Below are positions 1 to 6,337 of a stretch of 14,912 bases of DNA, piece after piece. The notes under the pieces are model-generated. The model was given only the letters and a program-made list of their open reading frames with translations, searched no databases and was not told the DNA's origin. Each line of letters opens with the position of its first letter. The stretch's first letter is position 1. Location of the stretch: positions 1-14,912 of the forward strand of contig JANYIP010000167.1 in assembly GCA_025361995.1 (NCBI GenBank). Direction: 5' to 3'. Origin of the DNA: Streptomycetales bacterium (GTDB lineage: Bacteria > Actinomycetota > Actinomycetes > Prado026). Both the position numbers and the translations under genes were made by a program.

Positions 1-1101
1 ACCGGCCTCGATCGTGTTCCCCCGCGAGCGCAGCTGCTGGTATCCCCAGAAGCCGCCGTCGAGCCGCGCCTGCGGGCCCAGCACGTCCTGGGCGAGCTTG
101 CTCAGCCGCTGGTTGGCCTCGGACCAGTGCAGCTTCGCGACGGAGCCCTCCGGGCCGGGTACGCCGGTCTTCACCAGCGCCGTCAGCGCGCGGTAGTTCG
201 TGAACCGCAGTGCCTCGAGGTCGATGGCGAGCTGCCCGACCTGGTCGCGCACGAACGGGTCGTCGGCGGCGCGGGTACCGTCCGGGCGCTCGGCCTTGAC
301 CGCCTCGACCAACCGCGCGAGCAGGGCCTCGTACCGGGCGGTGAGGGCGAAGCCTAGCGTGCCGCGCTCGTGCAGCAAGGTGGTCATCGCCACGCTCCAG
401 CCCTCGCCGGGCTTGCCGAGCATCGACTCGCGCGGGACCCGTACGTCGGTGAAGTAGATCTCGTTGAACTCCGGGTCGCCGGTGATCTGGCGCAGCGGCC
501 GCACGTCGACCCCGGGCGCCTTCATGTCCACCAGCAGGTACGACAGGCCGCGGTGCCGCTCGGCGTCGGGATCGGTACGCACGACGAGGATGCACCAGTC
601 CGCGAGGTGGGCGTACGAGGACCAGACCTTCTGCCCGTTGACCACCCACTCGTCACCGTCCAGGACCGCCCTGGTCCGCGCCCCGGCGAGGTCGGACCCG
701 GCCCCGGGTTCGGAGAAGCCCTGGCACCACACCTCCTCGCCGGCGAGGAGCGGGCGCAGGTAGCGCGCCTTCTGCTCGTCGCTGCCCCACGCCAGGATCG
801 TCGGGCCGGCCATGCCGAGCCCGATCACCCCGATGTGCGCGGGTGCGTCGTGCCGGGCCACCTCCTCGAGATAGACCCCCTGGTATGTCGGGGGCAGGCC
901 GAGGCCGCCGTACTCCTTGGGCCAGGTGATCCCCGCGTAGCCGGCATCGAAGAGCTGCTTGCTCCAGGCTCGCAGGAACTCCTCGCTGTCGTGGCCGACG
1001 GTCGGCTCGCGGTCGCCCCAGCCGGCCGGGAGGTTGGCGGCGAACCAGGCGCGGAGCTCGGCTCGGAAGGCTGCTTCCTCGGGGGTGTCACGGAAGTCCA
1101 C
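1..1101 (-). CDS. Acyl-CoA dehydrogenase (3' end outside window)
   Basis: This FAD flavoprotein is expected to catalyse alpha,beta-dehydrogenation of an acyl-CoA in fatty-acid or branched-chain catabolism. The window shows 367 codons, read from a GTG at 1101. The family flavin/substrate signature is clear at residues 126-138 (CQGFSEPGAGSDL), followed by NGQKVWSSYAHLADW at 155-169. The last codons read NTIEAG, which in relatives is followed by a TSEIQR-type tail, so probably only about 20 residues are missing. The start is supported by a GAGGAG ribosome site 6 nt upstream. That site overlaps the stop of the ABC exporter, and the gap between the two genes is 10 bp, so they are likely co-transcribed and coupled. 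Family is certain; the acyl-chain preference cannot be read from the sequence. Confidence 0.94.
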   Translation of the reverse strand, partial: MDFRDTPEEAAFRAELRAWFAANLPAGWGDREPTVGHDSEEFLRAWSKQLFDAGYAGITWPKEYGGLGLPPTYQGVYLEEVARHDAPAHIGVIGLGMAGPTILAWGSDEQKARYLRPLLAGEEVWCQGFSEPGAGSDLAGARTRAVLDGDEWVVNGQKVWSSYAHLADWCILVVRTDPDAERHRGLSYLLVDMKAPGVDVRPLRQITGDPEFNEIYFTDVRVPRESMLGKPGEGWSVAMTTLLHERGTLGFALTARYEALLARLVEAVKAERPDGTRAADDPFVRDQVGQLAIDLEALRFTNYRALTALVKTGVPGPEGSVAKLHWSEANQRLSKLAQDVLGPQARLDGGFWGYQQLRSRGNTIEAG

Positions 1102-1111
1102 GGTCAGCTCC

Positions 1112-2974
1112 TCAGGCCGGCACAGATGGGTGCAGGCTATCCGGCTGGTCATCGGCAACCACGGTGCCGTCGGCCATCAGGACGCCGTCGGAGCACCGCG
1201 CCTCGATCCGGCCGCTGCCGAACTGCTCGTGGTAGAGCGAGGCGTACAGCCCGTCCAGCCTCAACAGCTCGGCGTGCGTCCCGCGCTCGACGATCTTGCC
1301 GGCGTCCACGACGTAGATGACATCGGCGGACACGATCGTGGACAGCCGGTGGGCGATCGCGAGGGTCGTGCGACCGGCCATGGCCACGGCGAGGGCGCTC
1401 TGGATCAGCCGCTCGCTGGTGGTGTCCAGCGCGGAGGTGGCCTCGTCGAGCAGGAGCACCTTGGGGTCGTGCAGCAACACCCGGGCGATCGCGACGCGCT
1501 GCTTCTCCCCGCCCGACAGCCGGTAGCCCCGCTCGCCGACGGTGGTGTCGTACCCGTCCGGGAAGGACATGATCCGGTCGTGGATCGCCGCGGCCCGCGC
1601 GGCGGCCTCGACCTCGGCGTCGGTCGCGTCCGGCCGCCCGTACCGGAGGTTCTCCCGGATCGTGGAGTGGAAGAGGTAGCTCTCCTGCGTCACGAAGCCG
1701 ACGGTGGCGGCGACAGACTCGAAGGAGAGCCGGCGTACGTCGACGTCGTCGATCTCGACCGCACCCTCGCCGGTGTCGTACAGCCGCGGCAGCAGGTACC
1801 CGAGGGTGGTCTTGCCCGCACCGCTCGGCCCGACCAGCGCGGCCAGCTGGCCGGGGCGGATCTCGAGGTCGATGCCGTCGAGCGTCCACGGCGCGCCGCT
1901 GGCAGGGTCGTCGTCGTAGCGAAAACGTACGTCGCGGTAGCGCACGAGGCCGCGGGTGGTCGCCGGGTCGAGCCGGACGGGGTCAGGGTCCTCGACGATG
2001 TCGGGCCGCAGGTCGAGGTACTCGAAGATGCGCTCGAAGTAGGCCACCGACGACCGCAGCTCGACGATGGTCTGCAGCAGCTGGCCGATCGGGAAGTACA
2101 TCCGGGTCTGCAGGGTGGTGAACGCCACCACCGTGCCCGCGGTGATGCCGCTGGCCTTGCCCAGCTGCCAGCCGGCCACCAGGTAGACGAAGGCGGGCGT
2201 GATCGACAGGAACGTCTGGATGACCGTGAAGAAGCTCTGGCCGATCATCTGCTGGCGCACCTGCAGCTTGGCCAGCCGCGCGTTGTCGGCATCGAAGCTC
2301 GTGTGGTCGGCATCCTGGCGGTGGAAGACCTTGGCGAGCAGGACGCCGGAGACCGACAGCGACTCCTCGGTCAGCGCCGTGAGGTCCGCGACGGTCCGCT
2401 GGGTGGCCGCTGTCACCTTGCGGCGGCGCTCACCGACGAGCCGGGTCAGCCAGAAGAAGACCGGGACCATGATCAGAGCCACGATCGTGAGCTGCCACGA
2501 CAGCACCAGCATCGCCACCAGCGCCGAGGCGAACGACACCACGTTGCCGAGGATCGAGGTGGCCGTCGAGGTCACCACCGACTGCACGCCGGCGACGTCG
2601 TTGGTGAGGCGGCTCTGGATCTCCCCGGTCCGGGTCGCCGTGAAGAAGCGCATCGACATCTGCTGCAGGTGGCCGAAGAGCCGGGACCGCAGGTCGCGCA
2701 TGACCTGCTGGCCGAGGACGTTGGCGAGCCAGGTCTGCGCCAGCGACGCGACCCCGCCGACGATCGCGACCGCAACCATCAGGGCGACGTAGAGGTAGAG
2801 CTTGTGCAGGTCAGGGCCGCCCGTGGCGAAGAGCGCGTGGTCGAAGACCTGCTTGGTGAGCAACGGGTTGACGACGCCGAGGACGGAGCCGGCGACGACG
2901 AGCAGGGCGATGCCGACGACCCGACCGCGGTACGGCCGGAACAGCGCGACGATCCGCCGCCCCTGGTGGTTCAA
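1112..2974 (-). CDS. ABC exporter half-transporter (fused membrane and ATPase domains)
   Basis: A single-chain ABCB/MsbA/BmrA-type exporter of 620 residues with an N-terminal six-helix membrane domain (about 15-300) and a C-terminal ATPase domain (about 340-600). It should work as a homodimer in the plasma membrane. Visible motifs are the RFFTATRTGEIQSRLTNDV coupling segment, Walker A GPSGAGKTT near 382-390, Q-loop VTQESYLF, signature LSGGEKQ near 485, Walker B VLLLDEATSALD near 505-516 and the H-loop AIAHRLST. The start chosen is TTG at 2974, because homology begins with the pre-TM1 motif RRIVALFRPYRGR and the TTG overlaps the upstream stop as TTGA. The longer in-frame extension to 3154 lies inside the dehydrogenase gene and looks like shadow translation. 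The substrate is unknown; drug or lipid export is the usual role. Confidence 0.93.
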   Translation of the reverse strand: MNHQGRRIVALFRPYRGRVVGIALLVVAGSVLGVVNPLLTKQVFDHALFATGGPDLHKLYLYVALMVAVAIVGGVASLAQTWLANVLGQQVMRDLRSRLFGHLQQMSMRFFTATRTGEIQSRLTNDVAGVQSVVTSTATSILGNVVSFASALVAMLVLSWQLTIVALIMVPVFFWLTRLVGERRRKVTAATQRTVADLTALTEESLSVSGVLLAKVFHRQDADHTSFDADNARLAKLQVRQQMIGQSFFTVIQTFLSITPAFVYLVAGWQLGKASGITAGTVVAFTTLQTRMYFPIGQLLQTIVELRSSVAYFERIFEYLDLRPDIVEDPDPVRLDPATTRGLVRYRDVRFRYDDDPASGAPWTLDGIDLEIRPGQLAALVGPSGAGKTTLGYLLPRLYDTGEGAVEIDDVDVRRLSFESVAATVGFVTQESYLFHSTIRENLRYGRPDATDAEVEAAARAAAIHDRIMSFPDGYDTTVGERGYRLSGGEKQRVAIARVLLHDPKVLLLDEATSALDTTSERLIQSALAVAMAGRTTLAIAHRLSTIVSADVIYVVDAGKIVERGTHAELLRLDGLYASLYHEQFGSGRIEARCSDGVLMADGTVVADDQPDSLHPSVPA

Positions 2975-4434
2975 CGCGGCGTGCTCACGTACTTCACGTC
3001 GAGGTACTCGTAGATGCCCTCGGGGCCGCCCTCGCGGCCGAAGCCGGACTGCTTGATGCCGCCGAACGGCGCGGCCGGGTTGGACACGAGGCCGCGGTTG
3101 AGGCCGATCATGCCGGCCTCGAGCGCCTCGATGACCTTCAGCCCGCGGGTCCACGACTCGGTGAACGCGTACGACACGAGGCCGAACTCGGTGTCGTTGG
3201 CGGCGGCGATCGCCTCATCATCGGTCTCGAAGGTCGAGATCGGCGCGACCGGGCCGAAGACCTCCTCGGCGAGGATCCGCGAGCCGGGCTCGACGCCGGC
3301 CAGGACGGTCGGCGGGTAGAAGTAGCCGGCGCCGTCGTCGCGCGAGCCTCCGGTGACCGGCTTGGCGCCGCGGTCGATCGCGTCGGCGACGAGCTCTTCG
3401 ACCTTGAGCCGGCCGGCCTCGTCGATCAGCGGGCCGACCTGGGTGCCGTCCTCCGTACCCCGACCGACCTTGAGCGCGCCCATCCGGGCCGCGAGCCGGC
3501 TGCTGAACTCCTCGGCCACCGAGGCGTGAACGTGGAAGCGGTTGGCCGCTGTGCAGGCCTCGCCCATGTTGCGCATCTTGGCGAGCATCGCCCCGTCGAC
3601 GGCCTTGTCGAGGTCGGCGTCCTCGAAGACGAGGAAGGGTGCGTTGCCGCCGAGCTCCATCGACGTACGCAGGAGCTGGTCGGCCGCGTCCTTGACCAGG
3701 GCACGGCCCACCTCGGTCGAGCCGGTGAAGGAGACCTTGCGCAGCCGGGCGTCCTTGATCATGGGACCGGTCAGCGCGCCGGCGCTGCTGGTGGTCAGCA
3801 CGGACAGGACGCCCTTTGGCAGCCCCGCCTCCTCGAAGATCTGCGCCAGCGCCAGCATCGACAGCGGCGTCTGCTTGGCCGGCTTGACGATCATCGTGCA
3901 GCCGGCGGCGACGGCCGGCCCGATCTTGCGGGTGCCCATCGCCAACGGGAAGTTCCACGGCGTGATGAACAGGCACGGCCCCACCGGCTGGCGAAGCACC
4001 ATCAGGTGCGAGTCCCCGCTAGGGCTCAGTCCGAAGCGCCCGTCGATGCGTACCGACTCCTCGCTGAACCAGCGCAGGAACTCCGCCGCGTACGCCACCT
4101 CGCCGCGCGACTCGGCCAGCGGCTTGCCCATCTCCAGGGTCATCAGCAGGGCCAGGTCGTCGACCCGTTCGACCATGAGCTCGAACGCGCGCCGCAGGAT
4201 CTCGCCGCGGTCCCGGGGGGCTGAGCGGGCCCACTTCCCTTGGTGCTCGGCGGCGATCCGCAGTGCCTCGAGGCCCTCCGCGGGGATGGCGTCGGCGACC
4301 TCGGCGATCGTCTCGCCGGTGGACGGATCCTCCACAGCGACCGTGTGCCCGGACTCGGATGCGCCCCATTCCCCACCGAGGAAGAGGTCGGTACGTACAG
4401 CCTGAAGCACGCGGGTCTCGTCACTGCCGCCCAT
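2971..4434 (-). CDS. gabD: NAD(P)-dependent aldehyde dehydrogenase, succinate-semialdehyde dehydrogenase-like
   Basis: This 487-residue protein is a full-length ALDH-superfamily enzyme that oxidises an aldehyde to an acid. It most resembles GabD, the last step of the GABA shunt. Key residues are visible: Asn161 (PWNFP), Lys184 (VKPAKQTP), FTGSTEVG at 236-243, general base Glu260 (SMELGGNAPF), catalytic Cys294 (GEACTAANR) and the later EEVFGPVAP. The C-terminal PFGGIKQSGFGREGG block is also GabD-like. The ATG at 4434 is preceded by a strong AAGGAGG site (4441-4447 on the plus strand). It is the first gene of the run leading to the ABC exporter and acyl-CoA dehydrogenase. E. coli GabD, as recalled, has CVC at the active site; here it is CTA, so only the catalytic cysteine is present. 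Exact substrate is inferred. Confidence 0.93.
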   Translation of the reverse strand: MGGSDETRVLQAVRTDLFLGGEWGASESGHTVAVEDPSTGETIAEVADAIPAEGLEALRIAAEHQGKWARSAPRDRGEILRRAFELMVERVDDLALLMTLEMGKPLAESRGEVAYAAEFLRWFSEESVRIDGRFGLSPSGDSHLMVLRQPVGPCLFITPWNFPLAMGTRKIGPAVAAGCTMIVKPAKQTPLSMLALAQIFEEAGLPKGVLSVLTTSSAGALTGPMIKDARLRKVSFTGSTEVGRALVKDAADQLLRTSMELGGNAPFLVFEDADLDKAVDGAMLAKMRNMGEACTAANRFHVHASVAEEFSSRLAARMGALKVGRGTEDGTQVGPLIDEAGRLKVEELVADAIDRGAKPVTGGSRDDGAGYFYPPTVLAGVEPGSRILAEEVFGPVAPISTFETDDEAIAAANDTEFGLVSYAFTESWTRGLKVIEALEAGMIGLNRGLVSNPAAPFGGIKQSGFGREGGPEGIYEYLDVKYVSTPR

Positions 4435-4466
4435 CGAGATCCTCCTTGATCGCGAAACGTCCCACT

Positions 4467-4480
4467 CACGCTAACGCGTG
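4467..4480. repeat. Inverted repeat over the gabD-like promoter
   Basis: CACGC-TAAC-GCGTG has perfect 5-bp arms and a 4-bp centre. It overlaps the candidate -10 of the minus-strand operon in the 98-bp divergent region shared with mobA. A second, overlapping pairing (GTGCC 4478-4482 with GGCAC 4492-4496) is also possible. A small palindrome on a -10 is a plausible repressor site, but short GC-rich palindromes are common in such DNA. Confidence 0.3.
4468..4473 (-). promoter_or_regulatory. Candidate -10 hexamer (TAGCGT) for the gabD-like operon
   Basis: On the minus strand TAGCGT matches the actinobacterial TAnnnT -10 pattern. It would give a transcript with a leader of roughly 27 nt that includes the AAGGAGG ribosome site. 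No convincing -35 is visible. The hexamer lies inside a small inverted repeat (4467-4480), which could be an operator. Confidence 0.4.
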
Positions 4481-4520
4481 CCCGGCGGGGCGGCACGAGG
4501 GCGGGTCGTCTTGACCTCCG

Positions 4521-4526
4521 TAGGGT
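4521..4526 (+). promoter_or_regulatory. Leaderless-type -10 (TAGGGT) for mobA
   Basis: TAGGGT ends 6 nt before the mobA ATG at 4533, the spacing expected when transcription begins at the start codon itself. No Shine-Dalgarno sequence precedes the ATG, which agrees with a leaderless mRNA. The TTGACC at 4511 is too close (4 bp) to be its -35. Confidence 0.5.
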
Positions 4527-4532
4527 GCCGCT

Positions 4533-5129
4533 ATGGGCACCGGCACTGGAGTCGACGTGGTGGTGCTCGCTGGCGGGCAGTCGCGTCGCTTCGGTGGCGA
4601 CAAGCTGGCGCTGCTCCTCGACGACGTCCTGGCCGGGCTGCCCGCTGAGGCGTCGGTCGTGTGCGTGGGTCCGGCGCGGTCGACCCGGCGGGCCGGCGTG
4701 GTCTGGGTCCAGGAGGACCCGCCGTACGGCGGGCCACTCGCCGGCGTCGCCGCTGGGGTGGCTGCCGGGTCCGGGCCGCTGGTCCTGGTCGTCGGCGGGG
4801 ACATGCCCTCGGTCGGGCGCGCTGCTGCTGCCCTGCTGGTGGCGGTCGCCGCGGCGCCATGGGCCGATGGCGCCGTACTCGTGGACACCGACGGACGGCC
4901 ACAGGTGCTGGCCTGCGCCTGGCGCCGCCCTCGTCTGGTCGCCACGCTCGCCCAGATCGCCCAGATCGCCCACGCCCCTGACGATTCGCTTGATCGAGCG
5001 GCACCGAACCGCGGAGCTACGCTCGTCGGACTGCCGCTGCGGCTGCTGCTGGAGGGTACGGAGCTGGTACGGGTGCCCGACGTGTGGGCCGCCGCCCACG
5101 ACATCGACACCCCCGCCGACCTCCCTTAA
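4533..5129 (+). CDS. mobA: Molybdenum cofactor guanylyltransferase (MobA)
   Basis: This 198-residue cytoplasmic nucleotidyltransferase is predicted to attach GMP from GTP to molybdopterin to make the guanine-dinucleotide cofactor. The N-terminal nucleotide-binding motif LAGGQSRRFGGDK spans residues 12-24 with Lys24. EDPPYGGPLAGV follows at 61-72, and the metal-site segment GGDMPS has Asp90. The stretch after DK is shorter than in typical MobA: the expected GRxLLDRV-like segment is mostly missing (DKLALLLDDVLAGLP). Many actinobacterial relatives carry a C-terminal DUF6457 domain; this one ends without it, and a separate DUF6457 gene lies about 0.9 kb downstream next to moeA. The gene starts with a leaderless-type promoter and converges on the crotonase with 10 bp between stops. 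Another NTP-transferase activity is possible but less likely given the neighbours. Confidence 0.88.
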   Translation: MGTGTGVDVVVLAGGQSRRFGGDKLALLLDDVLAGLPAEASVVCVGPARSTRRAGVVWVQEDPPYGGPLAGVAAGVAAGSGPLVLVVGGDMPSVGRAAAALLVAVAAAPWADGAVLVDTDGRPQVLACAWRRPRLVATLAQIAQIAHAPDDSLDRAAPNRGATLVGLPLRLLLEGTELVRVPDVWAAAHDIDTPADLP

Positions 5130-5139
5130 CCCCATCCCT

Positions 5140-5916
5140 CTAGGGCCACGTGGGGGGGCGGTGGCCCAGGTACGCGGCGATGCCCTCGGCCGCCTCAGCG
5201 CCGGCGAACAGCGAGGCCGACAGCGACGCGGTCCAGGCGAAGGCTTCGGCCCGCCCAAGGCCCGGGACCCGGCTCAGCAGCTCCTTGGTCGCCGCGATGG
5301 CAGCCGGCCCGCCGAGGCAGAGCTGCTCGACCCACGCGGCCACCGTGGCGTCCAGCGCCTCGGGCTCGACCACCGCCGTCAGCAGTCCGGCCACGCGGGC
5401 CCGCTCCGCCCCCACCCGCTCACCGGTCAGCATCAGCTCGGCGGCGTCCCGCGGCGCCATCACCCGTAGGCACGCCACGGACACCACCGCGGGGGCCACC
5501 CCGATCCGGACCTCGGAGAAGGCGAACCGAGCCGTCGCCGCCGCCACAGCGAGGTCGCACGCCGCGACCAGCCCGTTGCCGCCACCCGCGACATGACCCT
5601 GCACCCGCGCGATCGTCGGCTTGGGATGGTCGAGCAACGCTTCGAGGACCGCCACCAGCAACGCCGGTCCCTCCGCTGCGAACCCGTCCGGCTCGGCGCC
5701 GCCGGGGCCAGCACCCCGCAGATCGGCGCCGGAGCAGAACGTGTTGCCGCTCCCGGTGAGGACGACGACCCGCACGGCGTCGTCCGCGGCGGCTCGCTGC
5801 AGCCCTTCGTGCAGCGGGCCCAGGGTGTCCGGGTTCAGCGCGTTGCGCCGCTCGGGTCGATCCAGGGTCAGGGTCGCGACGGCGCCGGCCACCTCATAGC
5901 GGACCGCTTCGGTCAT
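5140..5916 (-). CDS. Enoyl-CoA hydratase/isomerase family protein, methylglutaconyl-CoA hydratase (LiuC)-like
   Basis: A 258-residue crotonase-fold enzyme acting on an acyl-CoA. The oxyanion-hole segments are CSGADL (61-66) and HVAGGGNGL (108-116). At the position of rat enoyl-CoA hydratase Glu144 there is Gly115, while the second acid is kept as Glu135 (FAFSEVRIG). The run GLVAACDLAVAAATARFAFSE closely resembles the LiuC/AtuE type, which also has Gly there, so hydration of a 3-methylglutaconyl-like substrate is a better guess than generic beta-oxidation. The ATG at 5916 has a GGAAGG ribosome site. The gene lies antisense between mobA and the DUF6457-moeA pair, with no obvious functional link to them. 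Family is certain, substrate inferred. Confidence 0.9.
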   Translation of the reverse strand: MTEAVRYEVAGAVATLTLDRPERRNALNPDTLGPLHEGLQRAAADDAVRVVVLTGSGNTFCSGADLRGAGPGGAEPDGFAAEGPALLVAVLEALLDHPKPTIARVQGHVAGGGNGLVAACDLAVAAATARFAFSEVRIGVAPAVVSVACLRVMAPRDAAELMLTGERVGAERARVAGLLTAVVEPEALDATVAAWVEQLCLGGPAAIAATKELLSRVPGLGRAEAFAWTASLSASLFAGAEAAEGIAAYLGHRPPTWP

Positions 5917-5945
5917 GGCTTTCCTTCCCAGTCACGGCGTACGTC

Positions 5946-5951
5946 ACCGTA
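5946..5951 (-). promoter_or_regulatory. Candidate -10 (TACGGT) for the crotonase gene
   Basis: TACGGT on the minus strand would place the transcript start near 5939, about 23 nt before the ATG and upstream of the GGAAGG ribosome site. No clear -35 is seen. It faces the candidate promoter of the DUF6457-moeA pair about 20 bp away. Confidence 0.35.
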
Positions 5952-5970
5952 GCGCCGGCCCGCGCTGCCG

Positions 5971-5976
5971 TACGCT
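5971..5976 (+). promoter_or_regulatory. Candidate -10 (TACGCT) for DUF6457-moeA
   Basis: TACGCT on the plus strand matches TAnnnT and would give a leader of about 70 nt before the ATG at 6053. That leader is rich in CAGACA/CACAG-like units (about 5997-6030) and ends with an AGAGGGG ribosome site. A clear -35 is not visible. Confidence 0.35.
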
Positions 5977-6052
5977 GCACCCGCTCCGCCGCACGTCCAG
6001 ACAGACACACAGCCGGACAGCCGCACAGACCCGAAGCGAGAGGGGCCCGACG

Positions 6053-6337
6053 ATGATTCTCGACGACTGGATCGCCGCGCTCGCCGCCGAGCTCGATCTC
6101 GACGTCGAGGTGGACATCAAGTTGCTCCTCGACGTCGCGCGGGACGCCGCGCACAGGGTGGACCGCCCGGCCGCGCCGCTGACCACATTCCTCGTCGGGT
6201 ACGCCGCCGGCCGCTCCGGCCAGCCGGGTGCCGTCGCGCAGGCGGCCGCGCAGGCCCAGGCACTCGCGCTCGGGTGGCAGGTACCGCAGAACCCAGACGA
6301 CAACGACCCGGCGGGGCAGGCCGAAGCGACCCCGTGA
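6053..6337 (+). CDS. DUF6457 small protein, molybdenum-cofactor associated
   Basis: A 94-residue, acidic, mostly helical protein that starts MILDDWIAALAAELDLDV and has the conserved block PAAPLTTFLVGYAAGR in the middle. This pattern is DUF6457, a domain I know chiefly as a C-terminal extension of actinobacterial MobA-type guanylyltransferases or as a short neighbour of molybdenum-cofactor genes. Its biochemical role is not established. The ATG at 6053 is chosen for its AGAGGGG ribosome site and because homology begins there; the frame stays open upstream to 5915, but that translation is unlike the family. Its stop overlaps the moeA start as GTGA, so the two are translationally coupled. A partner or regulatory role with MobA or MoeA is inference. 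Confidence 0.85.
   Translation: MILDDWIAALAAELDLDVEVDIKLLLDVARDAAHRVDRPAAPLTTFLVGYAAGRSGQPGAVAQAAAQAQALALGWQVPQNPDDNDPAGQAEATP

Noticed and set aside
959..3013. A 684-codon plus-strand open frame
   Set aside because: It lies antisense to the ABC exporter and acyl-CoA dehydrogenase. Its translation is low-complexity Arg/Gly/Asp/His-rich with no family motif, a usual shadow in high-GC DNA.
2975..3154. N-terminal extension of the ABC exporter to an upstream ATG
   Set aside because: The added 60 residues are Arg/Pro-rich, overlap the gabD-like gene and precede the family's normal N-terminus.
4511..4516. TTGACC as the -35 of mobA
   Set aside because: It is only 4 bp from the -10 candidate, so it cannot serve that hexamer.
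5130..5160. Terminator between mobA and the crotonase gene
   Set aside because: The 10-bp gap has only a short CCCT/AGGG pairing and no U-tract, which is too weak to call.
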